Made by a program: the position numbers and the translations under genes
Shown here: positions 1 through 5,280 of the stretch, piece by piece
Layout: the number at the start of each line of letters is the position of its first letter
Position numbering within the stretch: the stretch's first letter is position 1
The notes under the pieces: model-generated
Seen by the model: only the letters and a program-made list of their open reading frames with translations
Databases searched by the model: none
What the model was told of the DNA's origin: nothing
NCBI GenBank assembly: GCA_001778455.1
Contig: MFGX01000081.1
Span: forward strand, 371-5,729
From: Candidatus Fraserbacteria bacterium RBG_16_55_9
Lineage (GTDB): Bacteria; Bipolaricaulota; Bipolaricaulia; RBG-16-55-9
Length of the DNA stretch: 5,359 nt
Direction: 5' to 3'

Positions 1-2
1 AA

Positions 3-464
3 GAGAACACAGGGTATGTTGCAGATCCCTTCGTCGGAAACCCTGACAATGATGGACTCAATGAACTGTTGGTCGCTAAGTATGGTGGGCCATGGGGCCT
101 CAAACTCTACCAGTACAATGGCAGCGGCTGGGATGGCACGGTCATTAGGACAGCCGATGCGGGGAGCACCGTAATCACCGATTACAACAGTGATGGCCAG
201 CAGGAGATTGTGACCAATGTCTATTTGGGCCGTGCGGTGCTCGCGTACGAAGAAACCGCGCCGAACGTCTGGACTGAGTCGACTGTGGTCCCCGATGTCG
301 GTTTTGTCATCGCCCCTCTGGCGGTTGGCAATGCCAAGAATGATGGGTATCCCGCCATCGTGGTCGGGCAGACCGGCGGCGGGGTAGGGTGTGGCTGTTC
401 ACCGCAGAAGCCCGGCAGTATGATCTCACCGTCACCGGAGCAGGCACAGGCATTGGCAAGGTGA
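3..464 (+). CDS. Exported FG-GAP/VCBS-repeat (beta-propeller) protein, 5'-partial, frameshifted at its 3' end
   Basis: The reading frame is open from the window edge, so the true start lies upstream. The visible part has three FG-GAP/VCBS-type blades, each with a Ca-binding-like loop followed by a hydrophobic strand: PDNDGLNELLVA (about residue 14 of the visible part), DYNSDGQQEIVT (about 60) and NAKNDGYPAIVVG (about 110), a period of 47-50 residues. Such repeats build beta-propellers in secreted or surface proteins that bind ligands or carbohydrates. The frame runs well to GQTGGG and then turns into a Cys/Pro-rich tail unlike the family (VGCGCSPQKPG onward), ending at 464. The next frame continues the expected blade strand as GRVWLFTAEARQYD from about 383. 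I therefore read this ORF and the 389-892 ORF as one gene broken by a one-base frameshift at the GGGG run 381-384. Exported location is inferred from the family and from the downstream domain. Confidence 0.72.
   Translation, partial: ENTGYVADPFVGNPDNDGLNELLVAKYGGPWGLKLYQYNGSGWDGTVIRTADAGSTVITDYNSDGQQEIVTNVYLGRAVLAYEETAPNVWTESTVVPDVGFVIAPLAVGNAKNDGYPAIVVGQTGGGVGCGCSPQKPGSMISPSPEQAQALAR
381..389 (+). other. Frameshift site in the G-rich run joining the two ORFs
   Basis: The upstream frame reads ACC GGC GGC GGG GTA GGG. The downstream frame needs GGT AGG GTG TGG. One extra G in the GGGG run at 381-384 would give a continuous GQTGGGGRVWLFTAE, which is what an FG-GAP blade should look like. A single-base homopolymer deletion, real or from sequencing, is the simplest explanation. 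A slippery heptamer for programmed -1 shifting is not apparent. Confidence 0.6.
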
Positions 465-892
465 CAGGCCCTGGTTTCAACTGCACGGTCGTATTTGGGA
501 AGACTTCAGGAGATTGCTCCGAGATGGTGCTTCAGGGCACAATGCTCACATTGACGGCTTTAGAGCTTGAAAACTCGGTCTTTAAGGGCTGGAGCGGCTG
601 TGATCTCGTGGCCAGTAACTCAACTCCGCTTGCTACTACAAAGGAGCACGGCTCAGCGCCAGCAATGTTGGGATGGACCATTCTGCCCGCTTTTGGTTTG
701 ATGGGCCTTGTATTGGTACGGAGACGTCGAGGAAGGAAGCTTATTGCGCACGCGGGAGTGCTGCTTGGTCTGACGGTGATGCTTACGGCCTGCCCGGGCT
801 TTATCCAGATTGGGACACAGTGCACGATAACTGTGAATGCAGACCGGACTGTGACCGCCACGTTCCATGCGGTGCGACCTGAACTCCCTTAG
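389..892 (+). CDS. C-terminal part of the same surface protein: InlB-type beta-repeat split by a two-helix hairpin with internal lipobox
   Basis: The nominal GTG start at 389 is probably not a real start, because the frame continues the last propeller blade (GRVWLFT) from the upstream ORF. Residues 12-74 (counted from 389) match the divergent InlB/listeria-type beta-repeat seen in many surface proteins: LTVTGAGTG, then FNC, then GDCSE, then FKGWSGC. The end of that same domain, GTQCTITVNADRTVTATF, only appears at 142-159. Between them is an insertion of about 67 residues (nt about 611-811). It contains a hydrophobic helix (92-110), a basic cluster RRRRGRK (111-117), a second helix (118-134) and LTAC with Cys135, which fits a lipobox. 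Four of the five cysteines (32/43 and 71/145) sit where the family usually has disulfide pairs, leaving Cys135 spare. The protein is probably exported and envelope-anchored. No Shine-Dalgarno is placed for 389. Domain assignment is from motif memory, not a search. Confidence 0.65.
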   Translation: MWLFTAEARQYDLTVTGAGTGIGKVTGPGFNCTVVFGKTSGDCSEMVLQGTMLTLTALELENSVFKGWSGCDLVASNSTPLATTKEHGSAPAMLGWTILPAFGLMGLVLVRRRRGRKLIAHAGVLLGLTVMLTACPGFIQIGTQCTITVNADRTVTATFHAVRPELP

Positions 893-1042
893 AGATTCCT
901 GCCAGTAAATACCAGACTGTGCCGTAGGCGGCGCATCCAACAGCAAAGTGAGCCGGGCACTCCCTCGGGTGACCAGAGAGAAGCCCTGGCTCGACACCGG
1001 TCCTTTCTCTTCCAAAGCAGATAAGCTACACAATATTCTGCT
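893..1042. other. Intergenic region upstream of ddl with a weak imperfect hairpin
   Basis: No gene is supported here. GAGCCGGGC at 950-958 can pair with GCCCTGGCTC at 983-992 (one bulged T, 24-base loop). It is followed by a pyrimidine-rich stretch (CCTTTCTCTTCC, 1002-1013) but no true T-run, so it is at best a weak terminator for the surface-protein gene. CACAAT at 1029-1034 could serve as a -10 box for ddl, but I see no convincing -35. Confidence 0.25.
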
Positions 1043-2098
1043 ATGTCCGAGAGAAAGCTCAACATCGCTGTGCTCATGGGAGGACCCTCAGCCGAGCATG
1101 ATGTCTCGCTGGCCACCGGTCGGGTTCTCATCCAACACCTCGATCAAAGCAAATACGACATCAAACCCGTAACAGTCAGCCGGGAAGTCCGTGAGCTTCT
1201 TTCTGGGAAATCGCCCCCTTCACTTCCGACGGAAGCGAGAACTTCTGCGGTTAGCACGGCCCTACATCAAGCGCAGGAAGCTCAGATTGATGTGGTCTTC
1301 ATCGCCATGCACGGCGAATTCGGCGAAGACGGTCGACTCCAAGGGTTACTGGAATTCTTCGATATTCCCTACACGGGCTCCGGAGTGCTGGCTTCTAGTC
1401 TCGCCATGGACAAAGTGAAATCGTCAGAGCTCTTCCGGCTACACGGGTTGCTCGTGCCGGCCTACACGCATTTTATGCGCTGGGAGTGGGAGCACCATGA
1501 GTCGATCATTCTGGACTTTCTCGTGCAAGCTCTCGAGGCGCCGTGGGTGGTCAAGCCTGTGGATCGAGGATCGAGTGTGGGAGTGAGCATCGCTCAGACA
1601 ACAGAGGCACTCCGTGCGGCCATTCAAGCGGTCTTCCAGCACTCCGATCACGTCATGGTGCAAGAGCATATTCAAGGTGCGGAAGTGACGTGCGCTGTCT
1701 TGCACGAGGATCCGCGCTCTGAGCCCTGGCCCCTGCCTCCCACGCAGATCATTCCCAAGACGAAGGCGTTTTTCGACTATGCTTCGAAGTATACTCCCGG
1801 CGCGACAGAAGAGATCACGCCGCCGCGCTTGCATCCGGCCATCATCGCACAGGTGCAGGCAACGGCTGTGCAGGCGCATAAGATCCTCGATTGCTACGGC
1901 ATGTCCCGCACCGACATGATCGTACGCGATGAGAAAATCTATGTGCTAGAGACAAATACAATCCCCGGCATGACCGAGACGAGTCTGTATCCTCAAGCGG
2001 CAAAAGCCATTGGACTGGAGTTTTCAGATCTCCTGGACCGCTTGATCAGCGCTGCTCTTCGGAGGCATAGGGTCCACCACGGTTCGCGCACTTCATGA
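1043..2098 (+). CDS. ddl: D-alanine--D-alanine ligase (ATP-grasp)
   Basis: This cytoplasmic enzyme joins two D-Ala in an ATP-dependent reaction, giving the dipeptide that MurF adds to the peptidoglycan precursor. The 351-residue product has the family length and motifs in order: GGPSAEHDVSL (13-23, with Glu18), HGEFGEDGRLQGLLE (90-104), YTGSGVLASSLAMDK (110-124), the ATP-binding KPVDRGSSVG (171-180), FFDYASKY in the omega-loop (243-250), and SRTDM plus LETNTIPGMTETSL (288-315) with metal ligands Asp291, Glu303 and Asn305. Glu18, Ser177 and Tyr250 match the E15/S150/Y216 triad of E. coli DdlB. The retained Lys-Tyr argues for D-Ala-D-Ala and against a VanA-like D-lactate ligase. The ATG at 1043 is the only start: an in-frame TAA lies at 1022-1024. 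No Shine-Dalgarno precedes it. A short basic/His tail (RRHRVHHGSRTS) follows the catalytic domain. The stop overlaps the murE start. Confidence 0.95.
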   Translation: MSERKLNIAVLMGGPSAEHDVSLATGRVLIQHLDQSKYDIKPVTVSREVRELLSGKSPPSLPTEARTSAVSTALHQAQEAQIDVVFIAMHGEFGEDGRLQGLLEFFDIPYTGSGVLASSLAMDKVKSSELFRLHGLLVPAYTHFMRWEWEHHESIILDFLVQALEAPWVVKPVDRGSSVGVSIAQTTEALRAAIQAVFQHSDHVMVQEHIQGAEVTCAVLHEDPRSEPWPLPPTQIIPKTKAFFDYASKYTPGATEEITPPRLHPAIIAQVQATAVQAHKILDCYGMSRTDMIVRDEKIYVLETNTIPGMTETSLYPQAAKAIGLEFSDLLDRLISAALRRHRVHHGSRTS

Positions 2099-3540
2099 AC
2101 CATCGCTTACGAGATCTCGTAGCCCAAGTTAATTCTAAGGGCATTCTCAATTCACAAGACCTGTTCATCTCTGGCATCGAACATGATTCAAGGCAGATTG
2201 AGCCAGGAGACCTCTTTGTGGCGTTTCAAGGCAGCAAGCACGATGGACATGAGCATATCGGCGATGCTCTTCGAAATGGGGCCGTGGCGGTCGTCGGCGA
2301 GAAGGTCTGTCCCGACATTCCCGCGAACGTAACGCACATCACAGTCGAAGACAGCCGAAAAGCCCTCGCTGGTCTATCTTGTGCATTCTACGACCACCCT
2401 ACTGATAAACTCTTCACGGTCGGGGTGACCGGCACGAAGGGCAAGACCTCCGTGACTCACTTGAGCGCAGCCGTATTGGGCATGGAGCAGACCGAGATCA
2501 TCAGCACCATTACGAACGCGCTCGATCGGGGTACGGATCAGACAACTCCAGAAGCTCCTCAGATTCAGCAGATTGCCTGGGACGCTCTGCAAGCGGGGAA
2601 AGAGCACCTGGCACTGGAAGTCTCTGCGCATGCGCTCTCGCAGGAGCGGGTTCGCGGTGTGGACTTTAATGTAGCGATCTTTACGAATCTAAGCCACGAC
2701 CATCTCGATTATTACAGCAATCTCGAACCCTATCTCCAAGCCAAGCTGAAGCTATTCCGGGGGCTTTTGCCCTCCGCAACGGCCATCGTGAACCGGGATG
2801 ATCCAGCGAGCTATCGAGTAATCGCCGCTTCACAAGCCAAGGTATGGACCTTTGGCTTGAGTCCAAACGCCGACATTTGGGCGGATGAGATGGAGCAAGG
2901 TCCACGGGAATCGCAAGCACTCATCCACACCCCCGAAGGATCTTTTCAGCTGCGCCTCCACTTCCCAGGGCTTTTTTATATACAGAACGCTCTCGCTGCC
3001 GTGGGAGTAGGGCTCATCCGTGAGCTTCCGCTCTCGCTCATTCGGGATCGCTTAGAAGCCGTAAAGCACATGGAAGGGCGCCTGGAGCGATTCTTAACTC
3101 GGGATGGCACCACAATTATCGTCGATTTCGCTCACTCGCCGGATTCGCTGGAAAAGGTCCTGCAGCTCCTTCGGCCGTTTTATCGACGTTTGATCACTGT
3201 CTTCGGCTGCGGGGGCGACTCCGATCGCCTGAAGCGTCCGGTGATGGGAGCGATCAGCGGTCGCCTCTCCGACTACACGATTCTTACGAGCGACAACCCA
3301 AAGGGAGAAGATCCCGAATCCATACTTCAAGAGATCGAAGTGGGACTGCGGACGACGCAGGCGCCCTATGAGTTGAGCCTCGACCGACGCGAAGCGATAC
3401 AGCGCGCCCTAGAGCTGGCGCGGCCAGGAGATTGCGTCCTGATCGCGGGCAAAGGCCACGAGCGCACGCAGGTCTTCAAAGATCGACAGATTCCCTTCAA
3501 CGATAAAGCCTATCTGAGCGAACTGGGTGTGATTGCGTAG
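2095..3540 (+). CDS. murE: UDP-MurNAc-tripeptide synthetase (MurE-type Mur ligase), probably diaminopimelate-adding
   Basis: This cytoplasmic Mur ligase adds the third residue (usually meso-diaminopimelate) to UDP-MurNAc-L-Ala-D-Glu using ATP. The 481 residues cover all three domains. The N-terminal UDP-binding domain has SGIEHDSRQIEPGDLFVAFQG-like sequence (about 26-46). The central ATPase domain has the P-loop GTKGKTS (113-119), TTPEAP (150-155), LEVSAHAL (174-181), FTNLSHDHLDYY (196-207) and Lys217 in QAKLKLF at the usual carbamylated-lysine position. The C-terminal domain has MEGRLERF (326-333), VDFAHSPDSLE (343-353), FGCGGDSDRLKRPVMG (370-385), SDNPKGEDP (399-407) and GKGHE (452-456). 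Two departures from the textbook enzyme: GTN is GTK in the P-loop, and the DNPR motif that grips the substrate carboxylate is DNPK, so amino-acid specificity is less certain. The start overlaps the ddl stop (ATGA) with no good Shine-Dalgarno, implying translational coupling. Confidence 0.92.
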   Translation: MNHRLRDLVAQVNSKGILNSQDLFISGIEHDSRQIEPGDLFVAFQGSKHDGHEHIGDALRNGAVAVVGEKVCPDIPANVTHITVEDSRKALAGLSCAFYDHPTDKLFTVGVTGTKGKTSVTHLSAAVLGMEQTEIISTITNALDRGTDQTTPEAPQIQQIAWDALQAGKEHLALEVSAHALSQERVRGVDFNVAIFTNLSHDHLDYYSNLEPYLQAKLKLFRGLLPSATAIVNRDDPASYRVIAASQAKVWTFGLSPNADIWADEMEQGPRESQALIHTPEGSFQLRLHFPGLFYIQNALAAVGVGLIRELPLSLIRDRLEAVKHMEGRLERFLTRDGTTIIVDFAHSPDSLEKVLQLLRPFYRRLITVFGCGGDSDRLKRPVMGAISGRLSDYTILTSDNPKGEDPESILQEIEVGLRTTQAPYELSLDRREAIQRALELARPGDCVLIAGKGHERTQVFKDRQIPFNDKAYLSELGVIA

Positions 3541-3568
3541 GGATCTCCTTACCGCGTAGACTGAATGC

Positions 3569-4237
3569 GTGTTGAAGCTTGAAGGAGTCTCGAAAGTCTA
3601 TGCGATAGGGAATATGACGGTTCAAGCCCTCAGAGCTGTCAATCTGGAACTTTCGCCTGGGGAATTTCTGGCAGTCATGGGGCGCTCAGGTTCAGGAAAA
3701 TCCACGTTGTTGCACATTCTCGGTGGCTTGGATTGGCCCTCCAGTGGTCGTGTGCTCTGGAACGAAAGGGACTTGACCACGCTGAGTGTTCGGGAGCTTG
3801 CCCGTTGGCGAGGGGAGCATGTGGGGTTTGTCTTTCAATCGTTCAATCTGATGCCTACACTGACAGCGCTTGAAAACGTTGAACTTCCATTGCTCTTACG
3901 AGGCATCTCAGCCAAAGAGCGACGCATACGAGCGCGCGAGCAGCTCGAGCATGTGGGACTAGCGAGGCGCGCTTCTCACAAACCGGCGGAGCTTTCCGGT
4001 GGAGAGCAGCAGCGGGTAGCGCTGGCTCGGGCGCTGGTGAGTGATCCCGCGATGATCTTGGCGGATGAGCCCACTGGTAATCTCGATTCCGAAACAGGTC
4101 AAGTGCTTTTGCGGCTTCTCCGAAATCTCAACGAGCGAGGCACGACGATCGTGTTGGCCACCCACGATCCGGAAGCAGCAGCGTTTGCACAAAGAATCAT
4201 TCGGCTCAAAGATGGTGCGCTCCTCCTCTTCTCTTAG
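3569..4237 (+). CDS. ABC transporter ATP-binding protein, LolD/MacB family, orphan
   Basis: This is the ATPase subunit of an ABC system of the LolD/MacB/FtsE type, which work at the inner membrane on lipoproteins, antibiotics or envelope remodelling rather than small-solute uptake. All nucleotide-binding motifs are intact in 222 residues: Walker A GRSGSGKST (38-46), Q-loop Gln90 in FVFQSFNLMPTLTALENVELP-type sequence characteristic of this family, signature LSGGEQQRV (142-150), Walker B MILADEP (162-168), D-loop GNLD (170-173) and switch His199. The start is GTG 3569 (or TTG 3572), since an in-frame TAG lies at 3557-3559. No clear Shine-Dalgarno is seen. It follows murE by 28 bases and is probably in the same operon. 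No permease gene lies downstream: the coding sequence is followed by a hairpin and then minus-strand genes, so its membrane partner is encoded elsewhere or was lost. The substrate cannot be told from sequence. Confidence 0.92.
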   Translation: MLKLEGVSKVYAIGNMTVQALRAVNLELSPGEFLAVMGRSGSGKSTLLHILGGLDWPSSGRVLWNERDLTTLSVRELARWRGEHVGFVFQSFNLMPTLTALENVELPLLLRGISAKERRIRAREQLEHVGLARRASHKPAELSGGEQQRVALARALVSDPAMILADEPTGNLDSETGQVLLRLLRNLNERGTTIVLATHDPEAAAFAQRIIRLKDGALLLFS

Positions 4238-4292
4238 TGACTGAGCGGAGCGACCGTTGTTGGACGTGCAACTGGTTCATACGTGTGCGGTA

Positions 4293-4341
4293 AGGGTGGC
4301 AGAGCCAGGTGATCTCCGTACACCTCGGACTCTGCCACCCT
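4293..4341. terminator. Long hairpin between convergent genes, candidate bidirectional terminator
   Basis: AGGGTGGCAGAG (4293-4304) pairs perfectly with CTCTGCCACCCT (4330-4341). Inside, CC/GG and AGGTG/CACCT extend the stem past single bulges to roughly 19 pairs with a 9-base loop. It lies in the 120-base gap where the plus-strand ABC gene meets the minus-strand small gene, exactly where a two-way terminator is expected. Neither side has a T-run, so it is not a classic intrinsic terminator. It may instead act as an mRNA 3'-end barrier or be a dispersed palindromic element. Confidence 0.55.
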
Positions 4342-4357
4342 GTGGCGTCTATTCCTG

Positions 4358-4597
4358 TCAGTGTGCCTTCTCATGCTTGAGGCGTCGAGCCTCACTGATC
4401 CGTTCGAAGGCGTTCCGGATCATCCTGAAAAACGCGTAGAAGGGCTGGATGTTGGAGTATTCGCGGTTGGAATCGCCCTCACTGGGTGCATGCACGGGCG
4501 GACGATCAGCAATCGTGCTGACCCGACCCTTGTGCGACTTGAAGAAAGCTCGGTCTCGACTCGCTGCTATGCGATCATGTATGTTCATGTTTCTCAC
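4358..4597 (-). CDS. Small basic hypothetical protein (79 residues)
   Basis: I do not recognise this protein. The GTG at 4597 is chosen because an AGGAGG (4613-4608) sits 10 bases upstream. An ATG at 4588 would give 76 residues but lies 19 bases from that site, and a GTG at 4606 is too close to it. The product is hydrophilic and basic, with no signal peptide or membrane span. The N-terminal part is helix-prone (NIHDRIAASRDRAFFKSHKG), the middle is Pro/Ser/Asp-rich and probably loose, and the C-terminal 28 residues (FYAFFRMIRNAFERISEARR onward) could form an amphipathic basic helix. It lies downstream of the signal-peptide gene on the same strand, and the two share a near-identical leader. A longer ORF on the opposite strand overlaps it but has no matching start signal. 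The call rests on the ribosome site, the leader similarity and the fit between two hairpins. Confidence 0.5.
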   Translation of the reverse strand: MRNMNIHDRIAASRDRAFFKSHKGRVSTIADRPPVHAPSEGDSNREYSNIQPFYAFFRMIRNAFERISEARRLKHEKAH

Positions 4598-4607
4598 GGC
4601 TGTCACC

Positions 4608-4613
4608 CCTCCT
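4608..4613 (-). promoter_or_regulatory. AGGAGG ribosome-binding site of the small basic gene
   Basis: AGGAGG ends 10 bases before the chosen GTG at 4597. It lies inside a 15-base block (4607-4621, AGACACCCAGGAGGG on the minus strand) that is repeated exactly at 5164-5178, in front of the neighbouring gene. A second in-frame GTG directly abuts the site and is too close to use. Confidence 0.6.
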
Positions 4614-4633
4614 GGGTGTCTTTGATTGTGGGT

Positions 4634-4670
4634 CAGAGTGGGGCGAGGAGCTTCTCGCCGCCCCACTCTG
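4634..4670. terminator. Strong GC-rich hairpin after the signal-peptide gene
   Basis: CAGAGTGGGGCG (4634-4645) pairs perfectly over 12 bases with CGCCCCACTCTG (4659-4670), with a 13-base loop that can itself form GAG/CTC pairs. It begins 11 bases after the stop codon of the minus-strand gene ending at 4682 and lies before the leader of the next one. In the minus direction no T-run follows, so it may attenuate or stabilise the mRNA between the two genes rather than fully terminate. In the plus direction TTTCC follows. Confidence 0.5.
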
Positions 4671-4681
4671 TTTCCTCCTCA

Positions 4682-5155
4682 CTACTCTTCGGTCAGTTTT
4701 GCCAAGGACCCATTGCCGAAACCAACCCTGATCTGTGCTCTCGCGAACTCCTCAAAGACCGGCGTAACTGCCTTAGCAATCTGCTCTAAGCTCACCTGCT
4801 CCGTGAACCGAGCTACAAAGAGGAGTGCCTGAGTTGGATTGCCGTTCTTGACCCGGACCAGTTCCAAGCTCACAAACTCCGTAATCCGTTCGTGAAGAGC
4901 TTCCGTAAGACGGGCTGTCAGCTCCGTGACCTTCTGAGAATCTTGATCACCACTGGGGTAGAAGCGGATTCCCGTTGCAAATCCATCTGTGGTCACCCCA
5001 TCTTCTGCCGTAAGCATGAAGATCTCGACTCGGTACGGCGTCTGAGATGCTCCTGCGGACACGGTGATCGCTTTACCCACCAGGACTATCGCGAGGATCG
5101 CAACGGAAACGATCCTCTCCTTTGAGATTCGCTCGACTGTGCTTAGCTTCTTCAC
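4682..5155 (-). CDS. Sec-exported hypothetical protein (157 residues)
   Basis: The family is not recognised. The product starts with a typical Sec signal peptide: basic n-region (MKKLSTVERISKER), hydrophobic core about 15-33 (IVSVAILAIVLVGKAITVS) and an AGA motif (34-36) suggesting cleavage before Ser37. No lipobox Cys is present, so the mature part of about 121 residues should be soluble in the periplasm or outside the cell. It has alternating strand-like segments (YRVEIFMLTA, TGIRFYPSG, VSLELVRVKNG, ALLFVARFTE) and two helices (about 73-91 and 122-139), consistent with a small alpha/beta domain. The GTG at 5155 is preferred over the GTG at 5164 because AGGAGG (5170-5165) abuts the latter but lies 9 bases from the former. 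It is transcribed divergently from the partial gene at 5333 and is followed by a hairpin. Confidence 0.72.
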   Translation of the reverse strand: MKKLSTVERISKERIVSVAILAIVLVGKAITVSAGASQTPYRVEIFMLTAEDGVTTDGFATGIRFYPSGDQDSQKVTELTARLTEALHERITEFVSLELVRVKNGNPTQALLFVARFTEQVSLEQIAKAVTPVFEEFARAQIRVGFGNGSLAKLTEE

Positions 5156-5164
5156 TGTGATCAC

Positions 5165-5170
5165 CCTCCT
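5165..5170 (-). promoter_or_regulatory. AGGAGG ribosome-binding site deciding the GTG start at 5155
   Basis: AGGAGG on the minus strand touches one GTG (5164) and lies 9 bases before a second in-frame GTG (5155), so the second is the workable start. The site is part of the 15-base block AGACACCCAGGAGGG shared with the small gene's leader at 4607-4621. The double-GTG arrangement, nine bases apart, is also shared. Confidence 0.65.
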
Positions 5171-5190
5171 GGGTGTCTTGAGATGGGGGG

Positions 5191-5222
5191 AGTGTAGAGG
5201 ACGACCGTGAAATGGCCGTTAA
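5191..5222 (-). promoter_or_regulatory. Possible promoter of the signal-peptide gene
   Basis: On the minus strand TACACT (5196-5191) is identical to the -10 box of the divergent plus-strand promoter and lies about 20 bases upstream of the ribosome site. The best -35 match is TTAACG (5222-5217) at a long spacing of 20 bases, so this is only a weak candidate. Confidence 0.3.
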
Positions 5223-5262
5223 TCGGGCTTCCAGGAGGCTTTTAACGATGAACTCACTGGGT

Positions 5263-5280
5263 GCTAGAGCGGGGCTAGAG
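5263..5280 (+). repeat. Direct repeat GCTAGAG x2 at 11-bp period, candidate activator site
   Basis: GCTAGAG occurs at 5263-5269 and again at 5274-5280, separated by 4 bases (CGGG). The second copy touches the TTGACA -35 box. Seven-base direct repeats with an 11-base period next to the -35 are the layout used by OmpR/PhoB-type response regulators. The motif itself matches no known box that I can name. Confidence 0.45.

Noticed and set aside
381..389. Programmed -1 ribosomal frameshift at the G-run
   Set aside because: No X XXY YYZ heptamer in the right phase and no obvious stimulatory stem close behind; a one-base indel explains the data more simply.
611..811. Recent mobile-element insertion creating the hairpin in the beta-domain
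   Set aside because: The flanks share only a trivial CCAG (612-615, 805-808), there are no terminal inverted repeats, and the insert stays in frame with a functional-looking design.
701..892. A separate small lipoprotein gene starting at ATG 701 (MGLVLVRRRRGRK, LTAC lipobox, 63 residues)
   Set aside because: It reads as a plausible lipoprotein signal, but the mature part is only about 33 residues and is the missing end of the upstream beta-domain. No Shine-Dalgarno precedes 701. It is better explained as an internal part of the larger protein.
653..1131. Minus-strand ORFs opposite the surface protein and the ddl upstream region
   Set aside because: No start signals, and they overlap stronger coding evidence on the plus strand.
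1043..2098. VanA-like D-Ala-D-Lac (vancomycin resistance) ligase
   Set aside because: The omega-loop keeps Lys249-Tyr250 with Glu18 and Ser177, the D-Ala-D-Ala triad, and there are no vanH/vanX-like neighbours.
4361..4789. Plus-strand ORF of 142 codons opposite the small basic gene
   Set aside because: It lacks a ribosome site, runs through the 4634-4670 hairpin and overlaps the end of the well-supported signal-peptide gene; composition looks like an antisense shadow.
5217..5247. Inverted repeat CGTTAA (5217-5222) and TTAACG (5242-5247) as an operator
   Set aside because: Only six bases per arm with a 19-base gap and no extension; too likely by chance, though it lies in the divergent control region.
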